Positions 24,694-33,466 of a stretch of 64,000 bases of DNA are shown here, one piece after another (the first letter of the stretch is position 1; the number at the start of each line of letters is the position of its first letter). The notes under the pieces are model-generated. The model worked only from the letters and a program-made list of their open reading frames with translations. It was not told the origin of the DNA and did not search any database. A program made the position numbers and the translations under genes. Origin of the DNA: FEN-1297 sp021817845 (lineage in GTDB: Bacteria; Bacteroidota; Ignavibacteria; Ignavibacteriales; Ignavibacteriaceae); the NCBI GenBank assembly GCA_021817845.1, contig JAKAFW010000004.1:1-64000 (forward strand). The letters are read 5' to 3'.

Positions 24694-25607
24694 TCTCTTA
24701 GTCTCCTTCCTGTTAAATGAAGGAACAAAGCTTCCAGCGATGGCTTTTTAATTTCGATTGATTCGTAATTAATTCCGTTTTCCTCCATGGAGGCAAAAAA
24801 TTCAGAAAGTTTTAATTTATTAGTCGGTTTTAATTCGTATTTATCCTGCTCATTAATTAATTCCCCAAATTTTTGAAAGAGTTCTTTCTTCTTTTCTGTT
24901 GAATGATTTTTATTTATCAAGATTGTTTGACTGTAAGGAAGCGACTCCAGCAATGTTTCAATAACTCCCGTAGAAATAATTTCCCCAAAATCTATAATGG
25001 CTATCCTGCTGCAAAGCCGCTCGGCTTCCTCCATATAATGTGTGGTATAGATAATTGTTTTTCCTTGTTCATTTAGCTTTATGAGATATTCAAAAATAGC
25101 ATTGCGTGATTGAGGGTCAACTCCTACTGTAGGTTCGTCACATAATATTATTTGAGGGTTATGAAGAAGACTTGCTGCAAGATTTAGTCTCCTCTTCATT
25201 CCACCGGAAAATGTTTTCACTTTATCCTTTTTCCTGTCGTAAAGCTGAACCATATTCAATTTTTCTGCCACCACATATTTTAATGCGCTTTTCTTCAGAT
25301 TGAAAAAAGAGCCAAATATTTCAAGGTTATCCTGTGCAGACAGGTCATCATACAGGGCTAAAGTTTGAGGTACCAAACCTATTTTTCGTCTGATATCCAG
25401 ATTATCCGTTGAAATTTTTTCGCCGTCGATTAGAATTTCCCCTTCATCCGCATTAGCATAACCAACAAGCAAATTCATCAAAGTAGATTTGCCGGCGCCG
25501 TTAGGACCCAGAAGTCCGAACAGTTCTTTCTCATTTATATCAAGGGAGATGTTATTAAGAGCCGTAATGGTCGGAAATTTTTTTGTGATATTCTTTATAG
25601 AGATCAT
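24690..25607 (-). CDS. ABC transporter ATP-binding protein
   Basis: Walker A GPNGAGKST is at residues 34-42, the signature SGGMKRRLNLA at about 143, Walker B ILCDEP at about 158 and the switch His in TTHYMEE at about 192. At 305 residues it has the extra C-terminal domain typical of CcmA/DrrA-type exporter ATPases. It powers the permease encoded by the next gene, which overlaps it by 4 bp (ATGA). Confidence 0.92.
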   Translation of the reverse strand: MISIKNITKKFPTITALNNISLDINEKELFGLLGPNGAGKSTLMNLLVGYANADEGEILIDGEKISTDNLDIRRKIGLVPQTLALYDDLSAQDNLEIFGSFFNLKKSALKYVVAEKLNMVQLYDRKKDKVKTFSGGMKRRLNLAASLLHNPQIILCDEPTVGVDPQSRNAIFEYLIKLNEQGKTIIYTTHYMEEAERLCSRIAIIDFGEIISTGVIETLLESLPYSQTILINKNHSTEKKKELFQKFGELINEQDKYELKPTNKLKLSEFFASMEENGINYESIEIKKPSLEALFLHLTGRRLRD

Positions 25608-25748
25608 TTATCTGCCGTGTCTTTGTTTTTAATACGGATAAAAATAGCTCAATAAATTATTGGAATTAAATTAAGGTTCGTAAAAGAAAAGCGCAAATGA
25701 ATCAATTTTATTGATGTAAAAATCTTAGTCTTTGGTGACAAAAAAATC

Positions 25749-27029
25749 CTATTGTGTAAATGGAAAATCTTTAATAACAAACGCCCGGACAAAAAACACT
25801 ATCGCTCCTATTAGCATAATTAAAATTCCGCCCAAGGCAAAAAACATCCCCGTTGAAAAAAATAAGCCTAACCACATTAAAATCGCCACAAGCGCCGGTA
25901 AAGGATAAAGCCACATTTTAAATGGAAAAAATCCAGCGGGTTTTTCCTTTCTTAACAAAATAATCCCAACTGCCTGCCCGATAAATTGTACTAAAATTCT
26001 CATAGCAAGTATTGCGCTGATTACTTCTTTGAGCCTGAATAAAAGACTAAAAATAAAAGCAATTGCTCCGAGTGTTAAAAGTGAAACATTAGGAAAGTGC
26101 TTCTTAGGATGTACCCTAGAGAATATGTTGAAAAACGTACCATCAACTGCCGCAGCATAGGGAATACGCGAGTATCCAAGTAGCGCTGAAAATAAAGATG
26201 AGAAGGCAATCCACAAAATCAAAACTGTTGCAATAACAGCGGCTTTAGAACCATAAATCTTTTCCACAAAGCTGCTGACAATAAATTTTGAATTCATAGC
26301 TTCACGCCAGGGAATTACTCCAAGAACGCTAAGCTGCATTGCCAGATATAAAACTGCAATGCCTGCAATCGAGATGAAAATACTTCTCGGAATATTCTTT
26401 TGCGGTTCTTTTAATTCTTCACCAAGATTACAAATGTTATAGTAGCCTAAGTAAGTATAAATTGTTTGAACTGATGCGCTGCCGAGTCCTACAAAAAAGA
26501 TAAAAGAAAAATCAAAAGCGCCTTTCGGAAAATCAAAAGCTAGCTTAGGATTGAAATGCGTTGCCCCGCCGAATATTAGCCATAGCATTGTAGCTATAAC
26601 CCCAATCCAAAGGAACAAAGAAATTTTTCCAACTGTAGCAATCCTGCGGTACAAAAGAACTACTATAGCAATTACTAAAAGTCCCGAGACAATTTTTTGC
26701 CCCACTGCACTGAGTGGGAAAAGAAAAGTAAAATATTGTGAGAAACCGATAGCGCCAGAAGCGACAACAAGCGGCGCCTGGAAAATAGTTTGCCAAATTA
26801 AAAGAAAAGAAAATAGTTTTCCCCAGCTTTTAGGCCCATAAATTTCTTTTAGAAAAACATAGCTTCCGCCGGCACCCGGCATTGCGGCGCCTAGTTCGCT
26901 CCACACAAATCCATCCATGAAAGCTAACAGGGCACCGAGAACCCAGGCGAGCATGCTTTGCGGTCCATTCATCTCTTTAATAACAATCGGAAGAACGATG
27001 AACGGACCTATTCCTATCATGTCTATCAT
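25749..27029 (-). CDS. APC family amino acid permease, start codon uncertain
   Basis: The protein from ATG 27029 has 426 residues and about 12 helices. However, the frame continues upstream without a stop to about 27093 and encodes KLERGLGLKEATALN directly before MIDMIGIGPF, which is exactly the usual APC N-terminus. No ATG, GTG or TTG lies in that extension. Either an unusual start codon is used or a frameshift has separated the true ATG, which sits in another frame at about 27106. The GGSYVFLKEIYG signature is at about residue 55-66. It follows a second APC permease gene by 81 bp. Confidence 0.75.
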   Translation of the reverse strand: MIDMIGIGPFIVLPIVIKEMNGPQSMLAWVLGALLAFMDGFVWSELGAAMPGAGGSYVFLKEIYGPKSWGKLFSFLLIWQTIFQAPLVVASGAIGFSQYFTFLFPLSAVGQKIVSGLLVIAIVVLLYRRIATVGKISLFLWIGVIATMLWLIFGGATHFNPKLAFDFPKGAFDFSFIFFVGLGSASVQTIYTYLGYYNICNLGEELKEPQKNIPRSIFISIAGIAVLYLAMQLSVLGVIPWREAMNSKFIVSSFVEKIYGSKAAVIATVLILWIAFSSLFSALLGYSRIPYAAAVDGTFFNIFSRVHPKKHFPNVSLLTLGAIAFIFSLLFRLKEVISAILAMRILVQFIGQAVGIILLRKEKPAGFFPFKMWLYPLPALVAILMWLGLFFSTGMFFALGGILIMLIGAIVFFVRAFVIKDFPFTQ

Positions 27030-27110
27030 GTTAAGAGCGGTAGCTTCCTTTAGTCCTAATCCTCGTTCAAGCTTTGTATGTAATTTTTCGCCGATGATTA
27101 AAGTTCCATA

Positions 27111-28601
27111 TTAAAGTTCTTTTCTTAACAAACTTCTTTTATATCCGTAGGAAAAATAAACCACTAAACCTATTGCAAGCCATCCCGCAAATCTTACCCA
27201 CGTAATCCAGGGCAGACCAAGTACAAGATAAAGACATGCAGCGATCCCAAGCAGCGGAAGTAACGGAACCCACGGTGTTCTGAAGCTGCGTGGTCTATCC
27301 GGTTCTTTCTTACGGAGAATAATTATTCCGGCGCAGACAAGTATAAATGCGAACAATGTTCCGATGTTTGTTAAGTCAACCATCTCGTCTATCGTTGTAA
27401 ACATTGCTGTAATGCCGACAATCAACCCGGTAAGAATTGTTGTTACATAAGGTGTTCGATATTTAGGATGAACCTTTGCAAAACTTTGCGGAAGTAGACC
27501 GTCCCGCGCCATCGAAAAAAATATTCGTGGCTGACCAAGCTGAAAAACCAGAAGCACTGCAGTATGGGCAATGACTGATCCAAACGCAATTACACCGACA
27601 AGAAAATTTCCCCAATTTTTTATGTTGGCATATTGTATTGCAAGTGTTAACGGTTCGGCTTGACTTGTAGAGAGTGTTTTTACTAATGCTTTATAGGGGA
27701 TTATGCCAGTGAAAACCCCAGCTACTAAAATATAAACTATCGTGCTGACTATTAGTGAACCTATAATTCCGATTGGCAAATCTCGTTTTGGATTCTTCAC
27801 TTCTTCGGCAACTGTGGATACGGCATCAAAACCTATGTAAGCAAAAAATACAACTGCCGCGCCGGCTTGAATTCCCGACCATCCATTTGGAGCAAAAGGT
27901 ACCCAGTTAGCAGGTTTTACATAATGAAAACCAACCCAGATAAAAAGTCCAAGTACTGCAAGTTTAATAATCACCATGACTGTAGTTAACCGGGCGCTTT
28001 CACGTATGCCGAGAACTAAGACTACGGTTATTAATGCAACAATTGAAAATGCTGGAAGGTTAAAAACTATTGGTACTCCCAAAATATGTGGTGCATGTTC
28101 GAGCAACCCCGGTATTTTCGCTGCAGTTCGATAATCGATAGACATCCAATCTGGGATAATTATCCCGAAACCTGCAACAAATGTTTTAAAATAATTAGCC
28201 CAGCTAATTGCTACGGCAACATTACCGACTGCATATTCGATTATTAAATCCCAGCCAATAATCCACGCCACAAGTTCGCCGAGTGTCCCGTAAGAATAAG
28301 TATAAGCACTCCCTGAAATAGGAACCATTGCAGAAAATTCTGCATAGCATAAAGCCGCAAAACCGCAAGCTATAGCTGTTAAAACAAATGAAAGCATTAA
28401 GGCGGGTCCGGCTCCGGGTCTCATTGCATCACCGGCTGCGGCTGTACCAATTGTTGCAAAGATTCCTGCACCGATTATTGCACCTATTCCAAGCATTACT
28501 ACATCAAAAGCGCCAAGTACACGCTTTAATTGATGTTTCGGCTCTTCTCCTTCGTGAACAAGCGCATCAAGACTTTTGGTTCTGAATAATTGTTTTAGCA
28601 A
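27111..28601 (-). CDS. cationic amino acid transporter-type APC permease
   Basis: This 496-residue permease has 12-14 helices and the APC motif LGIGAIIGAGIF (about residues 37-48), followed by AMVPISGSAYTYSYGTLGELVAWIIGWDLIIEY, typical of the CAT/YfnA group. Basic or branched amino acids are common substrates in the group; the substrate here is not known. It is the first gene of a minus-strand pair of APC transporters. The next gene's start falls just after its stop codon. The upstream 166 bp is divergent with the TauE gene and should hold promoters. Confidence 0.9.
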   Translation of the reverse strand: MLKQLFRTKSLDALVHEGEEPKHQLKRVLGAFDVVMLGIGAIIGAGIFATIGTAAAGDAMRPGAGPALMLSFVLTAIACGFAALCYAEFSAMVPISGSAYTYSYGTLGELVAWIIGWDLIIEYAVGNVAVAISWANYFKTFVAGFGIIIPDWMSIDYRTAAKIPGLLEHAPHILGVPIVFNLPAFSIVALITVVLVLGIRESARLTTVMVIIKLAVLGLFIWVGFHYVKPANWVPFAPNGWSGIQAGAAVVFFAYIGFDAVSTVAEEVKNPKRDLPIGIIGSLIVSTIVYILVAGVFTGIIPYKALVKTLSTSQAEPLTLAIQYANIKNWGNFLVGVIAFGSVIAHTAVLLVFQLGQPRIFFSMARDGLLPQSFAKVHPKYRTPYVTTILTGLIVGITAMFTTIDEMVDLTNIGTLFAFILVCAGIIILRKKEPDRPRSFRTPWVPLLPLLGIAACLYLVLGLPWITWVRFAGWLAIGLVVYFSYGYKRSLLRKEL

Positions 28602-28767
28602 AGGCGTTCTTCCTTATAAAATTGATTGAACGTAAAGATTGAAATGCATCTATTTTAATATAAGAAATTTATTTTTTAGTTTGAAAGAGGTAATTAAATT
28701 CATCAAATATTTATTTACTTATTTATATATTCGTATTGCATTATTTTGATATTATTCTGGAAATAAT

Positions 28768-29517
28768 TTGATCCCAATTCATTCGATCCTGCTTCTTTTT
28801 GCCGTAGGAGTAGTTGCCGGCTTTATAAATATTAACGCAGGTGGCGGCTCAATTTTAACTCTGCCTGTATTGATTTTTCTTGGCCTCAATTCTGCTGTGG
28901 CTAACGGCACAAACCGGGTCGGTGTTTTTCTTCAAACGGCAACGGGCGTTTACTCTTTTAAAAAAGAAGATTATCATCAATTTGAACTAAGCATGAAAAT
29001 GTCGCTTCTTACTTTACCGGGTGCAATTGCCGGTGCGCTACTTTCAGTTAGAATAGGCGATGAAACATTTCAAAAAATACTCGGCGTGATAATGATTGGA
29101 ATTATTATTTCTATGATAGTTCCTAAATCAAAAAAAACTAATAACGTAGTTGAAAACAACAAGATTACATGGAAAGTTGTAATTGCAATGGCTCTCATTG
29201 GATTTTACGGTGGGTTTATCCAGGTCGGCGTAGGTTTTCTACTTATGGCGGCTCTAAATTATTTAATGAAGTTAAATTTGGTACATGTAAATATGCATAA
29301 GGTTTTTATTGTTGCCGTTTACACGATTCCAGCATTATTGATATTTATTCTTCAAGGAGACGTTAATTGGAGTTACGGATTAAGTCTGGCTGCCGGAACT
29401 TCATTGGGAGCATTTTGGGCGGCTAAATTCTCTGTGCGTGGCGGCGAAAAGTGGATCAAAGTTGTACTTGTTACCGCCGTAATTTTGATGTCCTTAAAAC
29501 TTTGGAATATTCTGTAG
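28768..29517 (+). CDS. TauE/SafE family sulfite/sulfonate exporter-like protein
   Basis: This 249-residue protein has about eight helices. The N-terminal AVGVVAGFININAGGGSILTLPVLIFLGL and the internal repeat FYGGFIQVGVGFLLMAALNYLMKLNLVHVNMHKVF match the duplicated TauE/SafE motif. It starts at TTG 28768 without a clear ribosome site. Transport of sulfite, sulfonates or related anions is typical of the family. It opens a plus-strand run with rhodanese, DUF2892, thioredoxin-like and DUF302 genes, which supports a role in sulfur handling. Confidence 0.85.
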   Translation: MIPIHSILLLFAVGVVAGFININAGGGSILTLPVLIFLGLNSAVANGTNRVGVFLQTATGVYSFKKEDYHQFELSMKMSLLTLPGAIAGALLSVRIGDETFQKILGVIMIGIIISMIVPKSKKTNNVVENNKITWKVVIAMALIGFYGGFIQVGVGFLLMAALNYLMKLNLVHVNMHKVFIVAVYTIPALLIFILQGDVNWSYGLSLAAGTSLGAFWAAKFSVRGGEKWIKVVLVTAVILMSLKLWNIL

Positions 29518-29602
29518 TAATATTCTCTGTATCATCTTTTCGTAAAAGTGTGAATCCTTTTTTTTAATTACATATCTAATTTAACATAATTGAGTGAGGC
29601 TT

Positions 29603-29992
29603 ATGTCAGTAGTACAGATCTTATTGTTAGTGCTTTTTGCACTTGTAGTATTTGTTCAGATAAAGAAATATTTAGTAAAACGTTCGGTTAAGCATTATTC
29701 AGCGGCTGAGGCAGCAGAGAAAGTTAAAGGCAGCCGGAATGTTCTTCTCCTTGATGTAAGAACAGCGCAGGAAAGAAAAGTTAGCATGATCAAAGGTTCA
29801 TTTCATATCCCCGTGCATGAAATAGGAACCAGAATCGGTGAATTGAATAAGTTTAAGGATAAAGAAATTATTTGCTATTGCAGAACCGGAAACCGAAGTG
29901 TGTCTGCTGCATCTAAACTAAAGAAACATGGATTTAACTCAGCAAATTTACTTGGCGGTATTAACGCATGGAATGCGAAAGGATTTAAATAA
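29603..29992 (+). CDS. membrane-anchored rhodanese-like protein
   Basis: The 129-residue product has one N-terminal transmembrane helix (residues 4-21) and one rhodanese domain. The active-site loop is CYCRTGNRS with catalytic C93; the CH2A-like region LLLDVRTAQERKVSMIKGSFHIP precedes it. It would carry sulfane sulfur as a persulfide at the membrane. ATG 29603 has a GTGAGG ribosome-like site; a GTG three codons upstream is less likely. It lies 6 bp before the DUF2892 gene. Confidence 0.88.
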   Translation: MSVVQILLLVLFALVVFVQIKKYLVKRSVKHYSAAEAAEKVKGSRNVLLLDVRTAQERKVSMIKGSFHIPVHEIGTRIGELNKFKDKEIICYCRTGNRSVSAASKLKKHGFNSANLLGGINAWNAKGFK

Positions 29993-29998
29993 AACAAA

Positions 29999-30211
29999 AT
30001 GAAAAAAAATGTTGGAACGATTGATAGGATATTTAGAGGATTGGCAGCATTACTGGTTTTGATTCTTTTTCTAACAAAGACTATTCAAGGCGGTACTGCC
30101 GTAATTCTTGGGTTAATGGCAATAGCTTTCGTATTTACTAGCACCACCAGATTTTGTCCTTGCTACACCCGCTTCAACATTAATACTTCAAAAGAAAAAA
30201 GCGAGAAGTAA
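29999..30211 (+). CDS. DUF2892 (YgaP-type) membrane protein
   Basis: This 70-residue protein has the layout of the membrane domain attached to rhodanese in YgaP: NVGTIDRIFRGLAALLVLILFL, a second helix, and a C-terminal FCPCYTRFNINT. In E. coli YgaP the two are fused; here they are neighbours (6 bp apart), which suggests a split form acting together in thiol/persulfide or thiocyanate handling. Two Cys in FCPC may take part. The next gene begins 5 bp later. Confidence 0.85.
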   Translation: MKKNVGTIDRIFRGLAALLVLILFLTKTIQGGTAVILGLMAIAFVFTSTTRFCPCYTRFNINTSKEKSEK

Positions 30212-30216
30212 TTATT

Positions 30217-30615
30217 ATGATGATAGTACTTTATATAATATTCGGTATAATCGCTTTAATTATGTTAATGCAATTTGTGATGGTCATTGCGGCAAAACGT
30301 TCTAAAGGTACAAAGTTAACAGGATTGAAGGGTAATCTTAAAAAGCTAGAAGGTAACGGCACAAAAGGTCTTGTGTATTTTTTCAGTCCTTCGTGTCATG
30401 CATGCAAAGCCCAGACACCCGTTATCAAAACTTTGCAATCGAATTACAAGAATGTTTATGATGTTGATATATCAAAGGATCTTAACACCGCTCGCGTTTT
30501 TGGAATTAAAGCGACACCAACTACGATTGCGGTGGAAGACGGCGTGATTAACCAGGTTTTTCTCGGTGTTAAACCAAAAGAGTTTTTAGAGAAATATTTG
30601 AAAGGAAATAATTAA
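30217..30615 (+). CDS. membrane-anchored thioredoxin-like protein
   Basis: The 132-residue protein has an N-terminal helix (about residues 3-25) and a thioredoxin fold with redox motif C60-H-A-C63 in FFSPSCHACKAQTP and a cis-Pro segment KATPTTIAV. The fold should face the periplasm or cytoplasm according to anchor orientation. It would reduce or carry persulfides or disulfides with the other proteins of this run. The stop is directly followed by the DUF302 start codon. Confidence 0.85.
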   Translation: MMIVLYIIFGIIALIMLMQFVMVIAAKRSKGTKLTGLKGNLKKLEGNGTKGLVYFFSPSCHACKAQTPVIKTLQSNYKNVYDVDISKDLNTARVFGIKATPTTIAVEDGVINQVFLGVKPKEFLEKYLKGNN

Positions 30616-30999
30616 ATGGAATATGGATTTTCTAAGACGGTAGATTTACCGTTTGATAAGGCTGTTGAAAAAGTTACGGACGAATTAAAAAAAGTTGGCT
30701 TCGGTGTGTTGACTGAAATTGACGTAAAAGAAACAATGAAAAAGAAGTTAAATGTTGATTTTAAGAATTATAAAATATTAGGCGCCTGTAATCCGCCTAT
30801 TGCACACAAAGCTCTTCAGATTGAAGAAGAATTAGGATTGCTCCTTCCGTGCAATGTCATTGTTTATGAAAAGGAAGGGAAATGCGCAGTGTCTGTTTTT
30901 AACCCTATGATTATGACACAGCTGATTGATAATAAGGAAATGATCGCAATAGCAGAAGAAGTTAAATCAAAACTTCTTACTGTGTTGGAAAAAGTTTAA
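30616..30999 (+). CDS. DUF302 domain protein
   Basis: This 127-residue protein matches DUF302 over its whole length: FDKAVEKVTDELKKVGFGVLTEIDVKETMKKKL followed by YKILGACNPPIAHKALQIEEELGLLLPCNVIVYE. The family's conserved Asn-Pro and Cys residues are present. Function is unproven, but DUF302 genes often sit beside rhodanese and thioredoxin genes in sulfur-oxidising or persulfide-handling bacteria. Its ATG abuts the previous stop codon, so it is cotranslated. There is a 67-bp gap to trxA. Confidence 0.88.
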   Translation: MEYGFSKTVDLPFDKAVEKVTDELKKVGFGVLTEIDVKETMKKKLNVDFKNYKILGACNPPIAHKALQIEEELGLLLPCNVIVYEKEGKCAVSVFNPMIMTQLIDNKEMIAIAEEVKSKLLTVLEKV

Positions 31000-31066
31000 G
31001 TGTTAAAGCACGATCAAAATTTTAAATATAATTTAATAAAATATAAAAGATGACAAGGAGAAAAAA

Positions 31067-31429
31067 ATGCCAGAGGATTTAACCAAAGAAGCTTTTCTTA
31101 AAAAAGTTTTTAATTTTGAAACAAATAAAGAATGGAAGTTTGAAGGCGAGCTTCCGTGTGTAATTGATTTCTGGGCACCCTGGTGCGGTCCATGCCGAAT
31201 GGTAGCTCCAGTAATGGAAGAGTTATCAGTTGAGTATGCGGGAAAGGTAAACTTTTATAAAATTAATACCGATGTTGAACAGGAGCTTGGTTCTGCATTT
31301 GGAATAAGAAGCATTCCTTCATTATTGTTTGTTCCCAAAGAAGGTCAACCAAAAATGGCGGTTGGTGCATTGCCTAAAGAATCATTAAAACAGGCAATTC
31401 AAGAAGAATTACTTACTGCAACAGCTTAA
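31067..31429 (+). CDS. trxA: thioredoxin
   Basis: This 120-residue thioredoxin has the standard active site W-C40-G-P-C43 in FWAPWCGPCRMVAP, the buried Asp nearby, and cis-Pro in RSIPSLLF. It has an N-terminal extension of about 20 residues but no signal peptide, so it is cytoplasmic. It is preceded by an AAGGAG ribosome site and followed by a strong terminator, and closes the redox run. A general disulfide reductase role is expected. Confidence 0.92.
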   Translation: MPEDLTKEAFLKKVFNFETNKEWKFEGELPCVIDFWAPWCGPCRMVAPVMEELSVEYAGKVNFYKINTDVEQELGSAFGIRSIPSLLFVPKEGQPKMAVGALPKESLKQAIQEELLTATA

Positions 31430-31455
31430 ATAGTTTTATTACATAGACCCACGAT

Positions 31456-31491
31456 GCGGAAATATCAGTCAATGGTATTTCCGCTTTTTTT
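31456..31491 (+). terminator. intrinsic terminator after trxA
   Basis: GCGGAAATA (31456-31464) pairs with TATTTCCGC (31476-31484), followed by a run of T residues. Confidence 0.85.
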
Positions 31492-31581
31492 ATTCTTTAA
31501 ATGATTATAATTTTGTACAGTGAGATACGAACTAAGCATAAATATTTCACTTCTTTTTACAAAAATCAAACGGAGGATATC

Positions 31582-32079
31582 ATGTCAAAGACAGAAACTA
31601 ATCTTCATGAAGCTTTCTCTGGTGAAAGCCAGGCTAATCAAAAATATCGTGCTTTTGCTAAAAAAGCCGAACAAGATGGCTTTGTTAATATTGCTAAGTT
31701 GTTCAAAACAACAGCGGAAGCTGAAAGAATTCACGCAGAAGGACATTTTGGTGCGTTGAATGGAGTTGGATCAACATTGGAAAATCTTAAAGCTGCTATT
31801 GCAGGCGAAACTTATGAATATACGGAAATGTATCCACCAATGCTTGAAGATGCTATATCGGAAAATCATAAAGCCAAAAGAATGTTCGGCTACGCAGTTA
31901 AAGCAGAAGCGGTTCATGCCAAATTATATAAGTTAGCTTTGGAGGCTGTTGAACAAGGAAAAGATTTAACCGGAGTTGAATTTTATCTTTGTCCCGTCTG
32001 CGGCAATATTGAAATTGGAAAGCCAACAGAGAACTGTCCAATTTGCGGAACGCTTGCTTCAAAATATGTTCTGATTTAA
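31582..32079 (+). CDS. rbr: rubrerythrin
   Basis: The start ATG at 31582 follows CGGAGGAT, a strong ribosome site, and gives 165 residues; an upstream ATG at 31501 would add unrelated residues. The four-helix ferritin-like domain has the diiron ligands EAFSGESQANQKY and EAERIHAEGHF, and ENHKAKRMFGYAVKAEAVHAKLY. The C-terminal rubredoxin-like part is CPVCG...CPICG. The enzyme reduces hydrogen peroxide in anaerobes and microaerophiles. It follows the trxA terminator, so it is its own transcription unit, and its own terminator follows. Confidence 0.95.
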   Translation: MSKTETNLHEAFSGESQANQKYRAFAKKAEQDGFVNIAKLFKTTAEAERIHAEGHFGALNGVGSTLENLKAAIAGETYEYTEMYPPMLEDAISENHKAKRMFGYAVKAEAVHAKLYKLALEAVEQGKDLTGVEFYLCPVCGNIEIGKPTENCPICGTLASKYVLI

Positions 32080-32088
32080 TCGTTAAAC

Positions 32089-32123
32089 TAAACCTCCAAG
32101 GTTTTCAAAATCTTGGAGGTTTA
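32089..32123 (+). terminator. perfect 12-bp stem terminator after rubrerythrin
   Basis: TAAACCTCCAAG (32089-32100) is the exact reverse complement of 32112-32123. An AT-rich run follows. Confidence 0.8.
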
Positions 32124-32153
32124 GATTATATTATCTTTTATCCGGTTGTATTT

Positions 32154-32720
32154 ATGCCAAAAATTATTACTTCAAAATACATTAAACTTATATTCCCAAT
32201 TTTTATTTTTTTTGCTTGTACTATGAAAGCTCAAACATCTAATAAAAGTGACGAACCAGTAACGGTCAATTCAGTTGACCTGAATAAATATGTCGGTATA
32301 TGGTATGAGATTGCGAAGATTCCTAATAGCTTTCAAAAAAAATGTGCGAGCAACACTACGGCGACTTATAAATTACGAAAAGACGGCAACATCGACGTTA
32401 TCAATCGCTGTGTTGAAAAAGACGGGAGTACAAGCGAAGCTAAAGGAATAGCTAAGGTTGTCGATAAAAAAGGAAACGCAAAACTTGAGGTTAGTTTTGT
32501 TCGCATTTTTGGCATCTCTTTGTTTTGGGGCGATTATTGGATCATCGGCTTAGATAAAGATTATAGATATGCTGTAGTCGGCACTCCTACAAGAAAATAC
32601 GGATGGATATTAAGCCGCACTCCTAAATTATCTAAGAATGATTTGGATGAAGTTTTTACTATTTTACGCAATCAAGGATATAACCCAAACGACTTTGAAA
32701 TGGACGTTCAGCAAAACTAA
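32154..32720 (+). CDS. lipocalin (Blc-like)
   Basis: Start 32154 gives 188 residues with a hydrophobic leader (MPKIITSKYIKLIFPIFIFFAC); FFAC is a weak lipobox, so it may be a lipoprotein like E. coli Blc. The lipocalin SCR1 G48-x-W50-Y51-E52 (VGIWYEIAKIPNSFQ), then YWIIGLDKDYRYAVVGTP and LSRTPKL, are the family motifs in order. Blc binds lysophospholipids or fatty acids at the outer membrane. An in-frame ATG at 32043 lies inside the rubrerythrin gene and is not preferred. The end overlaps the convergent ABC-2 permease gene by 4 bp. Confidence 0.85.
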   Translation: MPKIITSKYIKLIFPIFIFFACTMKAQTSNKSDEPVTVNSVDLNKYVGIWYEIAKIPNSFQKKCASNTTATYKLRKDGNIDVINRCVEKDGSTSEAKGIAKVVDKKGNAKLEVSFVRIFGISLFWGDYWIIGLDKDYRYAVVGTPTRKYGWILSRTPKLSKNDLDEVFTILRNQGYNPNDFEMDVQQN

Positions 32721-33463
32721 ACCTCAATTCTTGAAAAAAGAAAACTGCCTATGACAAGAAGAAGAAAAGTTATAATCGAAAGAACAGCGATATCAATTCC
32801 AATTCCAAAATGTGATGCCCCTGTTAATGCATACCTTAACCCGTCAACTCCATAAGACAAGGGATCAACTGCCGCTACAATTTTCATTGCTTGAGGCAAT
32901 CCACCAAGAGGAAACAGTGCACCGCTAAGAAAAAAAATCGGCATGACTAAGAAACTCATTATTAACTGGAAACCCTGAAAATCTTCAAGCATCGAAGCAA
33001 TTGCAGTACCAAGCGCGGTAAACAGAAGCGAAATTAAAATCATAAAGATTAATGAGAAAAAAATGACTCCGATAGAATTTATTCTAAAACCTGCTATAAG
33101 AGAAATAACGAGCACTATTATTCCTTGAAACACCGAAGCAGTAGCCCCGCCGAAAACTCTTCCTATCATAATATTTAACCGCGATACAGGAGCAACTAAA
33201 GTCTCTTTTAAAAATCCGAATTGCCTGTCCCAAATCATTTCAACGCCTGAAAAAATAGCAGTGAATAAAATGCTCATTGCAATAATTCCCGGTGCAAGAA
33301 ATTCAATATAATTGCCTTGCCCTGCTTTTTGAAATATCGGCCCAAATCCGAAACCAAGTGCAACCAAAAATAAAACCGGTTGACCAAGGCTTCCGATAAT
33401 TCTTGAACGCGAACGTAAATATCTTTTTATTTGTCTCAGCCAAAGTATATAAATTGTAGACAT
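32717..33463 (-). CDS. ABC-2 type transporter permease (DrrB-like)
   Basis: This 248-residue permease has six helices and the DrrB/NodJ-type layout. It starts with SRIIGSLGQPVLFLVALGFGFGPIFQ and has the family loop EMIWDRQFGFLKETLVAPVSR at about residues 75-95. It partners with the ATPase gene upstream (gap of 3 bp). Daunorubicin-type or polysaccharide-type export is typical of relatives; the substrate here is unknown. It converges on the lipocalin gene. Confidence 0.9.
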   Translation of the reverse strand: MSTIYILWLRQIKRYLRSRSRIIGSLGQPVLFLVALGFGFGPIFQKAGQGNYIEFLAPGIIAMSILFTAIFSGVEMIWDRQFGFLKETLVAPVSRLNIMIGRVFGGATASVFQGIIVLVISLIAGFRINSIGVIFFSLIFMILISLLFTALGTAIASMLEDFQGFQLIMSFLVMPIFFLSGALFPLGGLPQAMKIVAAVDPLSYGVDGLRYALTGASHFGIGIDIAVLSIITFLLLVIGSFLFSRIEV

Positions 33464-33466
33464 TCC

